DNA of 64,000 nucleotides, taken from contig JAHQRK010000006.1 in the NCBI GenBank assembly GCA_019828595.1, positions 3,224,001 through 3,288,000 of the forward strand. The letters are read 5' to 3'. This DNA comes from Aphanomyces cochlioides. Its lineage: Eukaryota > Oomycota > Saprolegniomycetes > Saprolegniales > Verrucalvaceae. Below, in pieces: positions 55,096 to 64,000 of this stretch; the first letter of the stretch is position 1; every line of letters starts with the position of its first letter. Made by a program: the position numbers and the translations under genes. A model generated the notes under the pieces. It saw only the letters and a list, made by a program, of their open reading frames with translations, was not told the DNA's origin and ran no database searches.

Positions 55096-55210
55096 TTTCC
55101 CCCTCAATCTGGAGGAGGTACGACGCTGCCGGCCCCGTGTGTGATTCGATGACTTGGGTTTGGGCGGAGGCGGGCCATGAAAGCGATGTTCAATGGACAG
55201 TTTGGCTTCT

Positions 55211-56200
55211 TCAACCAGTTGATTTGTCAAAATACGACTGCACGAGAGTTGGTACATCCTCGAGGAGATTGGCAAGCGGTTCCCATGAAGCCTCAGCATC
55301 GTCAAGGCCCAGCCAGTAGACTAAGATTTCAAAAGATTCCTTGGATTTGCGGATACCGTTTAGTAATCGAACCTTGTGCCCACCATTCGTATATCTCGCA
55401 TAGTCCAATAAATCTTCGGTGATGTCGCGAGAATGGTCTGCATAAAAACGGAGACGACTGGCGTGATGCACCGACAGATCGAAAGGCTCCACAAGATCTT
55501 GGACTTCAAAAATCCAATCAGAGATAATTTTGACAATGCGCTTGGGGCCGCGCCACACAATCGACAATTTTGGTGGATGGGGTGTGACAATACCCACGAG
55601 AACAAAATCTCCAAGGCTAAAATTAGGTGGCGAGGCATGACGATTTCGACTAGCTCTTGCAATTCGGCGGGATTTGTCGCTTAACGTTGCCAAAGACCGA
55701 TGCATGTGGTCAAGTGTTGTAGCCAAGTCGGCAATATGGCCCATTTGCGCAGCCGAGATATCAAGAGGTGACATTTCGAACGGTTCACCCGATGGGGCTG
55801 TGAATACAACGCTAAGTGGATTCGTCGCAGGAAGGCAAGTGAAAGCAGTGACAGGGGCAACCTGACCAAGACGGGGTGAAGGAGTATGATTCAGTGCTGA
55901 CTGAACGGCGGGTAAAAGCCGAGACCATTCATTTACGTGTAACTTGTGCTCAGATAGGAGGGTGCGCATACAACGGATAAATTGGCGATTTAAAACTTCA
56001 ACCGAGCAATTCGCCCATGGAGAATATGCCGTTGTAAAGTGATGCTGCGCTCCCAAGTATTGCGACACCTTGCCAATAGCTTCATTTTGGAAGTGCGATC
56101 CTCGATCGGTAATCCACGTGAACACAATTCCAAATGTTGAAAAGCAGGATACCAAACCGACATCTCTGCCGTGTTGCCTGTACTCCGAATCCGCGCGGTT
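55211..56200 (-). pseudogene. Ty3/gypsy integrase C-terminal half plus chromodomain
   Basis: Open minus-strand frame: integrase core second Asp ITDRGSHFQNEAIG and Glu SVEVLNRQFIRCMRTLL, then the GPY/F-like SVVWRGPKRI region (LSIVWRGPKRIVKIIS), and a C-terminal chromodomain (ILVYWLGLDDAEASWEPLAN). The first Asp of the integrase is absent here; it lies on the plus strand at about 59.78 kb. The piece belongs to a chromovirus-type retrotransposon and marks the 3' end of the element in minus orientation. Confidence 0.85.
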
Positions 56201-56224
56201 ACAAAGGCTGCCAACCTTGCCCAA

Positions 56225-59200
56225 GGCCCCCAGATACGATGGGACCACCGCGAACGACAAACGGAAGTTTATGCAAGAGTATCAAGAATACTGGTTTCAA
56301 TGTGCGTCTCTGCAACAGCTCGGTTTTCGTCCCCACATTATGCCCGTTGGCACTTGTATCTCCGATGCACGGCGACGTCGTATTGCAAAATACGACCTAT
56401 TCAAGGAACCAGAGCATATCACTGAAGCCGAGTGGATTGAATATTTCTCGACCGGCTTGGAGACGGGTTTCATGGAATTTACAAAAGTGGACAAGTAAAT
56501 GAACGAACTTAAACTCAATGTGGCTTTGACTGACGCACGAAGCCGCATTTCGCATTTGGTTCATTCAATGGATACAGTCTTGGACAAATTATCAATGCTA
56601 GCCATGGTAGAGCTGGAACCGAAACGGGTTGTAGGGTACCTGGTGGATGCTCTGGCACCTAGTGACTTTAAAGCAACGGTGGTCGACGAATATTGAGTCG
56701 CACATGCAATAAGCAGCTCAAGTCGGACGTTTTCAAGTTTATCCAATACCTTCATACCGCAATGGAATCTTACATGCGATGGGACGAGAGCGACACGCTC
56801 AGAAGGTCAATTTTATTGGTGAACGCAAGATCCGCTTCGATCCCTCCATTCCAGTAAATCGTACGATTCAGAATGGGTCGGGCAGCAGGTCTGTGGCGCC
56901 GCCGAGGACTGAACGTGTATTCGGCAACGAAAATGGCGTACGTAGCCCTCGTAGCCGCTGGCCTTCCTCCGAAGCTTTAAGATCTCCACCAGCACCACGA
57001 AAACATGGCTATGGAAATAATCAATCCCAAGGGGGGCACGTTCAAGCTCAAGTCCCTCCCGCCCTTCGACCCATCAAAACATTCAATCCTCTGGCACGTC
57101 CGCCCGGCCAGCTCAACCAAATCGCCCTTCGGGTCCGTCTCGGCCATGTCGACATTGTTCTGGTGCCCATTTCGACCGCGATTGCACTCAACGCTCAAAG
57201 GTCAACGTGATCGAATCTGCTATCGAGTTGTCATCATCACTAGATTTGGGTGGTAGTTCTGTGCCAGCGACGATTGAAAATGCCCTTCTACTCGATGCTG
57301 TATTACTCGATTCTGGCGCTGATGCTACAATTACCAACCACGGGCTCATCGAGGCCCTGGTTACACTTGGTGTCCCATGTACACGACACAATGGCAAACA
57401 CTCTCTGGTTTCTTTCACAGGGGCGTCCATTACGGCACAATATGGTGTGGTTTTTGGTCGGGTCGAGCTTTCGACGTCGGCTGGTCCATTGACTCTTCGA
57501 AATTTACACGCTTGGGTGATTCAAGATCCTTCTCCAACCCCGCGCCTCATTATTTCTCGCCCAGTCATGGAAACACTTGGGTACTCTCTTGAAGCGATAT
57601 TGGTTTCGGCCAGTCAACGTCAAATTGAGTGGGATATAACCCGGGCAGATCTGCCAGTGGAATCTGCACCTCCCTTGTCCAGCTATAAATCGTTTCCTAT
57701 CGGTGCTACCGGTGACCCTTCTGTCTGCTTGGCAACTTCGCTTGAAATAAACGACGAAGACACGGTTTTTTTCCCGCCAATCACTGCAAGCTCACCATCG
57801 ACTGTCCCAGATCTCCTTGCGGAACGTGTTCGTGAGGCTCAAACCCTTGGCTTAGCGGGTCAGCATTTAGAACGGCTACGCCTTCTCCTGGTGTCTTATC
57901 AGGATGTATTTCGTGTCAATTTCGGCCTTGACCCGCCGATACGTGTGTCTCCCCTCGCAGTCCGATTGAAATCTTGGGTCACGCCTGCCAAATGTACGAC
58001 CCGACGTCCCTCCACTTCACCAACAATTTTTGAGCGATCACATGGATGACCTGGTAAATGCAGATTTGGTGTATTCCAACAATGCCAGTCGTTGGGCATC
58101 GCCGCCTCGAATTGTTCCAAAACCAGACGGCTCGTATCGCATGACCGTCGATTTACGGTCAGTTAACGCCCGTACTGATCCTCTAGTGTGGGCTATGCCT
58201 CAACTTGAAGTGGCTCTGGGTTTCCTAGAAGGCTCCAAATATTTCTTTGCCCTCGACTGGTTTAGAGGGTACTGACAGCTGCCACTCTCCACCGCTTCTC
58301 AAGAATATTTTACCATTATGACCCACCGCGGAATGATGTCGCCAACGCGGGTTCTCATGGGGGTGTCGACAGTGTGGGTTACTGTCAATCTGTCGTTGAA
58401 ACAATTTTCAAGGAAGTCTTGTATCGCGGTATCTTGGCATAGCTCGATGATATCTTAGGATACCCACCTACGGTGGACGGCTTACTCGATATATTGGAAA
58501 CCGTTCTGCGTGCATGCTCCTCGTTTGGTTTGAAACTTCACCCCAACAAGTGTTCTTTCTTTGCGACCAGTACCAAATGGTGCGGTAAAATTGTCTCAGC
58601 TGATGGCATTGCCCATTGACCGGAGCGGGTGGCAGGTTTGGTAGCTATGACTCCTCCAGTGACTGCAGCTCAACTTCAGCAATTTTTGTGTTGCGCTAAT
58701 TGGATGCGTGCTAATCTCCCCAATTATTCCGCGATGGTTGCCCCACCCCAAACCCTACTGACAGTAGCGACAAGGTCGGTTGGTACCCGCAAGAAACGCA
58801 AGCTGGAAAAAATCCTTCTTTCTCCGTGTGGATGGTGTCAGGAACATGATAATTGCTTTGCACGAGTCAAAACGGCACTAACTCAAATGGTTCCGCTGGC
58901 ACATCCTGGTCCGGATACATTGGTATTCTTATTTGCTGATGCTTCGAAGGATTTCTGGGGTTCCGTTGTCACTCAAATCCCCCAGGAAGATCAACATCTA
59001 CCTCTTAATGAGCAACGCCACCGTCCCCTAGCTTTTCTAAGTGGGCGGTTTACTGGAGCATCCTCACGATGGCCAATACCGGACAAAGAAGCGTATGCCA
59101 TTGTGGAGTCTTGCAAACGTTTGGAGTACTTGCTCCTTCGGCCTGGTGGTTTTACAATTTATACGGACCACCGCAACCTGGCGTATATTTTCAATCCCTT

Positions 59201-59917
59201 GGCCACCGATTCCACTATGCAACGGCACCAAGCGGATCGTTTGCAGCGGTGGGCGATGATTATGACAGGCTACGTGTATACGATCGAACATATCCCCGGT
59301 GAAGTCAACATTTGGGCGGATATGCTCTCCAGATGGAACGTTGTTGACACCTCGGTCTCAATCTCTCACATTAACACTTTGGTGGTGCCTCCGGTTTCAC
59401 CTTTGCAATCTGACTAGTTTTGAGTGGCCAACGCTGGAGAACATTTCTGTCATTCAGGCACAGCATCTGCCACTCCCGGAACGGTTATATGGCTTCCAGC
59501 CAAAAATTGCTACGGTGATGCAGCAAACCTCATATGGATCCCGGACGACGCACGTGAGCTCCAACTCCGTCTTATGGTAGTTGCTCATGCTAGTTTGTCA
59601 GGCCATCGTGGTGCCAGTACTACAATTACCTCGTTACGTTCCTGGTGTTTCTGGACGAAATTGACTGATGATGTGGGTGCATTTGTTGGCTCGTGTTTGC
59701 ATTGCTTAAGTGTTGCGGGCCGTATGATACCAAGGTCTCTCGGTGAGCAACTCCATGCTACACGTCCAAATGAGGTGCTTCATGCGGATTTTCTTAAGTT
59801 GCCCACGGACAAATACACAGGTTGCTGTTATATCCTTACCCTGAAGGATGATTTTTCTGGATTTTGCCAACTGCTTCCATGTACAACTGCTACATCGACA
59901 GCTTTTGCCTCGGGTAA
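56225..59917 (+). pseudogene. Ty3/gypsy gag-pol middle segment, inverted and degraded
   Basis: In plus orientation, in order: gag (YDGTTANDKRKFMQEYQEYW, 56240-56690, stops at 56496 and 56694), a zinc knuckle CRHCSGAHFDRDC (57150), aspartic protease LLDSGADATITNHG (57305), reverse transcriptase (SRWASPPRIVPKPDGSYRMT, 58090; catalytic LDDIL, 58442), RNase H (FLFADASKDFWG, YTDHRNLAYIF) and the integrase zinc-binding and first-Asp part (SCLHCLSVAG, VLHADFLKLP, to about 59.92 kb). Stops within the RT and linker (58273, 58439, 58617) plus a frame change near 58040 show it is dead. It is opposite in direction to the integrase end and the gag start. Confidence 0.85.
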
Positions 59918-60945
59918 GACGACCAGCGTTGTGGAGTTAGAGAAACGATCAGATATATATTTACTCTTTCGTGTCCACCCTCAGTCATCGAACTCTTTAC
60001 ATGGTGGTCACACTGGGGCCGCCCAACCGATCAGTCGGCGGCGGTCGGCAAGATGGGAGCGCCCAGGGCTATCGGCGGGCACGACAATTCAAGGTCCGTC
60101 CGTTGCAAAACAAACGTCGACTGGATTTGCTCTACAACCAAGCGAAACCAACCTGTGGTATGGCCGGCGGAATGAAGCATTGCCAAATTGGAAGCGGCAG
60201 CAACAAGGTTGAATAGCACAAACTATCAAGCAACGAGCCCTCGTGGCAGTCCCAAAATGTCTGCATCGGTGAGCTTTGACAATCAGTGACTATGACCTGT
60301 CGTTCCATCATCAATCCGGCCGACAAAATGTGGTGGCAGACGCTTTATCCCGATCTCCAGTCGAGCCAGCCCTACCAAAATCTCCACATGGGCCACCCAC
60401 GCGGTGCATTCAGACAACGCGTGGTACAGGAAAAGTATTCGAAGCATGAGACAATGACCCACCTCGAGCTTTGAGAGTGGATGACGCTCGAAACCATCAG
60501 AAAGTGTGGCGAGTCTACCGATATTGACACCAGCAGTGTCTGAGGGGACGAGTGCGGCGAGCCTGCCGGAAAGAGCAGTTAGCTTGCTCGAAGAGTGCGG
60601 CGAGTGTGCCCATTGAATATTGGCACTGGCAGTGTCCAAGGGGACTAGTGCGGCGAGCCTGCCGGAAAGAACGGATAGCTTGCTCCAAGGGGCGAGGCAA
60701 CCGATAGATAGTGGGGCAGGACGTGATTACTACGTCCGATACCGAGTGGCACGGGCTGCGGCGCACAACGCCGGGCTGGGGACATCCCGAATTGGAAGGG
60801 GGAGTAGTAAAGGCAACACGGCAGAGATGTCGGTAAGACGACCAGCGTTGTGGAGTTAGAGAAACGATCAGATATATATTTACTCTCTCGTGTCCACCCT
60901 CAGTCTCCTGGGCGCTCCCACTAGCCATCGAACTCTTTACATCGG
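59914..60945 (+). repeat. direct repeat flanking 0.9 kb of debris
   Basis: GGTAAGACGACCAGCGTTGT and the following 65 or so bases occur at 59916 and again at 60833. In the second copy an insertion of about 20 bases precedes CATCGAACTCTTTACAT. The first copy marks the end of integrase homology. Confidence 0.8.
60520..60710 (+). repeat. 96-bp tandem repeat, two units
   Basis: Units starting at about 60521 and 60617 share GTGCGGCGAGCCTGCCGGAA, GTGTC and TAGCTTGCTC with scattered differences. Confidence 0.7.
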
Positions 60946-60949
60946 TATA

Positions 60950-61285
60950 TTTTGTTGTCTGCGGCTCTTCTGCAGCTGCCGCTCCGGGCGATGGTATATT
61001 GGACGGACGCGACGGTGTCTCGACGTTTTCGCTCGTGGGGTTGCTCAGAGATGAGCGGCGTTGTTGCGAAGATGCAAACGGTCCTTGAAGGTAAACTTCG
61101 GGGACAAAAGGGATGGTAAAAATTGGACCTTCTTCAAGTGATAACTCACCAAAAGCTCGTGCTAGAGACGACTGTGAGGCGCTTCTTGCAGCAGGAGGCT
61201 CGGCAATTGGTGCAACGACAGGCGCTGCAGTGGCAGTGTAGGCAGTGGCCATTGCATCACCTAGTGATGGTCGTGGTGAACTCAT
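60950..61285 (-). pseudogene. Ty3/gypsy gag N-terminal fragment
   Basis: Minus-strand frame from ATG 61285 (MSSPRPSLGDAMATAYTATA), Ala/Pro/Ser-rich, continuing ARAFGELSLEEGPIFTIPF, VYLQGPFASSQQRRSSL and PSPGAAAAEEPQTTKYTD, then running into rearranged DNA near 60950. The composition and its position facing the element suggest the start of gag. This is inferred from context, as gag N termini are poorly conserved. Confidence 0.55.
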
Positions 61286-61389
61286 TCCGCAATGCTTGAA
61301 TGAGGACTCCCTTTCACAAAGGAACTAAAACTAGTTTTGATCTGTCGTCACTATGGCTTCGTATATTCATATGGACGTATTTTTGTACT

Positions 61390-61997
61390 ACTCTGGAACA
61401 AAATATAAGGAATTATTCACTGTCCGAGTGAAACAACATATAAGGAAATGATGACGTAATATAAGTATTTTCAGTGAATTTCGACCATCAGCTCATTGCA
61501 TGAACAGTACACAGGGTCTCATTAGATGGCTCATGATAGAAGTAGCTGAAACTATCTTTGTTGCGTGAAGTTGAGCAACAACAAAACAGAGTAGATGCTT
61601 TATGTAAAGACTTTTGTATACTATACAAATATTGATATGTTATCTACATTTGTAAAAAATATAGATATTTGTATAGTATACATATATCATGATATGCTAG
61701 ATATTGATCATAGTATACTATACAAATATCCATACAAAGAACATTTGATATTGATCAAGGTTTTTATATACTATACAAAAATCTTTATATTTGGTCATCA
61801 TAAATACATATGAGATAAAGTATGGTCCAATCTTTTGAAGAAATTTTTGTGATCTGTCATTCTTTCATCACGGCGATTGGTGCGTTGGATACGTCTAAAC
61901 GTGATTGGTTGATTGCTTCCTAACACGTCAGGATTGGTCAAATATAGCAAAAGTTGTGCACGATTGGACGAAAATTCCTTATATTTTGTTCCAGAGT
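61390..61997. mobile_element. 608-bp MITE, 25-bp TIRs, 3-bp target duplication
   Basis: The bases at 61390-61414 and 61973-61997 are perfect inverted repeats (ACTCTGGAACAAAATATAAG plus five bases). ACT flanks both ends (61387-61389, 61998-62000). There is no ORF of note. Inside, TATACTATACAAAT recurs in both orientations (61617, 61665, 61712, 61772) and GATTGG boxes cluster at 61870-61970. The 3-bp duplication is compatible with mobilisation by PIF/Harbinger enzymes. Confidence 0.82.
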
Positions 61998-62419
61998 ACT
62001 ACTTGTATAATACAGTGTACAATCCAATCGATTAGCACAATAGGTACACCTTTACTTTAACTAAGAGAAAACTTTTTTGTGTACAAATGAGTAAAACTCC
62101 CGTTTACTCTTTCCTGTAAACGATTTGCTCGGCAATTTGCAGGAAATAATCTGTTTAGAGGCAGTCTTTGTGCACTTGAAGTCAAAGACGGCGATGGAAA
62201 GAGAAATCTTCCTGCCTGTCGCTGCGTGTGCATGATGACGCATAGAGTGCATATATTAGGGGTAATCAAAGTTCAAAATTTACATTGCTTTATTTACAAT
62301 ATTTTTCATTTTTAAAGCGAAATTTCCTCGTCGGAATGTTATTGCGTAAAGCGCTCTCAAAACCCTTTGGGAATCAAAGTTAAAACAATAAAGTGACTGA
62401 CTTGGTTGCATTTGTTGAT

Positions 62420-62880
62420 TTGGTTGGAAGTCAACGGACGTCTACAAGCACCCCTCCAAATATTTTTCGCCTGGAGAATACCAATTTGGCGACTCGGGAT
62501 TTGGAATGACTCACAATATGGTGGTCCCCTATCGTCTACCTCATTCTTTAGAGTCTGACAATTGCGCTTTCAATACGCATCTAGCTTCTGCTCGTGTGGT
62601 ATCTGAACACGGTAATGGTGTGCTAAAAGGGCGTTGGCAGAGCTTACGTGGCATTCCAATACGCATACGAGAGAAGAAGGACTTGTCTGACGTTTGCAGT
62701 TGGATTGTCGGATGCTGTGTCTTGCATAATGTCGTGAATGACCTTCGCAACAGCAGTGATGACGTTGCTCTTGCCAGCGATAAACGTTGGATACAACGAG
62801 CATGCGTAGAGCCCACTAAGGTTAGCGCAATGATCTGGCGAGAAGAGTTGAAGGCATCCGTCTTACGATTTTGGCAGTAG
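62420..62880 (+). pseudogene. PIF/Harbinger transposase, C-terminal fragment
   Basis: In frame from upstream of ATG 62506: FGWKSTDVYKHPSKYFSPGE, FGDSGFGMTHNMVVPYRLP, FNTHLASARVVSEHGNGVLK and GRWQSLRGIPIRI, then WIVGCCVLHNVVND to TAG at 62880. The second Asp (GDSGFG) and the Glu (SEHGNG) are present; the N-terminal two thirds, with the first Asp, are missing. It is a different subfamily from the 35.5-kb transposase. The Myb/SANT-like gene at 62.9-64.0 kb converges with it. Confidence 0.8.
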
Positions 62881-62926
62881 TGCATAATATTCAATAGTGA
62901 AATTGTAGTATTGATGAATTACAACC

Positions 62927-63990
62927 TTAAAGACTACCAAACGCAAGCTGCACAGCTTGTTCTACAGCTGCCATAGACTGTCCATCATGTAAAAGATCGC
63001 GTATAAAATTTGCTCTGCTTTGGCGGGCTTGCTCGTGTTTCATATGCTCAAACATTTGCACTTCAAGCTCTAAGAGCTTTGCCTGACCCTCGGAGTAAGC
63101 AGTTGCAAAGTCTTTTTTCACTCGCTTGTCGCCAACTGGAAAGCTCTGGGGAATCCGTCCTTTCTTTGATGTAGACTTTGCTTTATTTGGCACTCCATCA
63201 ATCTTGTCATGTGACAAAAGCCCGCGATCCGGTGATCGGGGGGCATGTTCAATTCCTGGGGCTTCACAATCGTTCATCTCCCAATACAGTTCCTATATAG
63301 TCATATCATTCATCGCATCTACAACCACATACTTTTGTTGGATCGTTTTCATCGAGCTCGATTTGTTGGTGCGATTCATCTCGATTTTCATCATTCTCAA
63401 GGTGGCCAATCTCTGCCACAAAACTGGGGCTAATGTTTTGCCGGTCAGAAAATAGAGTCTTCATTCGCTCGTATCCAAAGCAAATATCCTCTAACTTTGC
63501 TTCAGAGGTTGTTATGCCTAGTTCTTATGAGTCTCAACAATATATCTAGAGAGTACCATTCAAAAAGTCTCTATCTGTGAGACCCTGGCCAGTTTGGCCG
63601 CTTTCCCAATTGTGTGCAGCCTTATATGCCCGCAAATATGACTCAAATCGACCTTTCGTGTTCATGGTGTCCCAATCCTGCAACATTTCTTCGCGCACGC
63701 GTGAGTTGATGAATTCCGCCATGAGCTTGTAACCTTAATATGGATTAGACGGTTTGATCAATGACACTACCTTGAACTTTTGTAAGAGCTTGGCCACCAA
63801 CCACGGATTTGCCCTTCACGGCCTTGCCCACGATGATGGCAAAGTTGCTGGGGATTTCAAGGAACTCCAAGACGTACAGCAACTCAAGATCCGTCACGCG
63901 GCGGCGAACAATCTTCTTCGGTCTTGGTCCTTCGTCTTCATGCTTGCGCTTCGTGCCTTGGCTCTCATCATGTTTCTTCGATCGCGTCAT
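62927..63990 (-). CDS. Myb/SANT-like accessory protein of a Harbinger element
   Basis: Four exons from ATG 63990 (MTRSKKHDESQGTKRKHEDE). Introns GTAGTG..ATTAAG, GTACTC..AACTAG and GTATGT..ATATAG restore a single frame. The protein has a basic N terminus, a SANT-like region (INSRVREEMLQDWDTMNTKG, FESYLRAYKAAHNWESGQTG), KLEDICFGYERMKTLFS, and a C-terminal coiled coil (KLLELEVQMFEHMKHEQARQ). It is probably the TIR-binding partner of the adjoining, truncated transposase. It is fully open although its transposase is not. The right end of the element lies beyond the window. Confidence 0.75.
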
Positions 63991-64000
63991 TTAACTCGAG

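Noticed and set aside
1..64000. CRISPR arrays, tRNA or rRNA genes, bacterial operons
   Set aside because: No evenly spaced direct repeats with unique spacers, no recognisable cloverleaf or rRNA sequence, and pervasive spliceosomal introns; nothing supports them, though a weak tRNA could be missed by eye.

Overview
This window looks like nuclear DNA of an oomycete, most likely a saprolegnialean such as Aphanomyces. That placement is an inference from the gene content, not from a database match. Protein-coding genes on both strands are split by many short GT..AG introns (about 30-60 bases) and sit very close together. They include a ciliary coiled-coil protein (CFAP58), an EF-hand/EML-type WD40 protein, receptor kinases of the oomycete LRR tyrosine-kinase-like type, and secreted proteins with fungal-type cellulose-binding modules. 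I see no rRNA, tRNA, CRISPR array or bacterial operon.

1-24 kb is mostly gene-dense core sequence. In order it holds an EF-hand/EML WD40 gene (3' end outside the window), a Polycomb-type RING/RAWUL gene divergent from CFAP58, an IQ-motif gene, a TIR-like/TPR gene, remains of receptor kinases and of a large membrane protein, glycerol kinase, a two-pass membrane protein, and a 1.53-kb inverted duplication carrying a mitochondrial-type zinc alcohol dehydrogenase. One dehydrogenase copy is open and the other has a single-base deletion. A small secreted protein follows.

24-39 kb is repeat-rich. A TIR element with 8-9 bp target duplications encodes a C2H2/RING-like protein and is interrupted by a nested fold-back element. 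Next come a mucin-like secreted protein and its broken, interrupted paralogue, a Tc1/IS630-type transposase with one stop, three near-identical hairpins, and a complete two-gene PIF/Harbinger element whose transposase has lost its first catalytic Asp.

39-50.5 kb is a surface/secretome cluster. It holds an intact LRR receptor kinase, a secreted protein with exactly 100 consecutive Asp residues plus a CBM1 domain, a shorter diverged CBM1 paralogue, a second LRR receptor kinase broken by three one-base deletions, and a Caf16/ABCI-type ATPase.

50.9-64 kb is again mobile DNA. It holds a divergent two-gene DNA transposon, fragments of PIF/Harbinger transposases, a Ty3/gypsy chromovirus-type retrotransposon whose middle (gag to integrase) is inverted relative to its two ends, a 608-bp MITE, and a Myb/SANT-like Harbinger accessory gene at the right edge. 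The genes do not form one pathway. The window reads as core housekeeping and ciliary genes interleaved with fast-evolving secreted and receptor genes and transposon nests.
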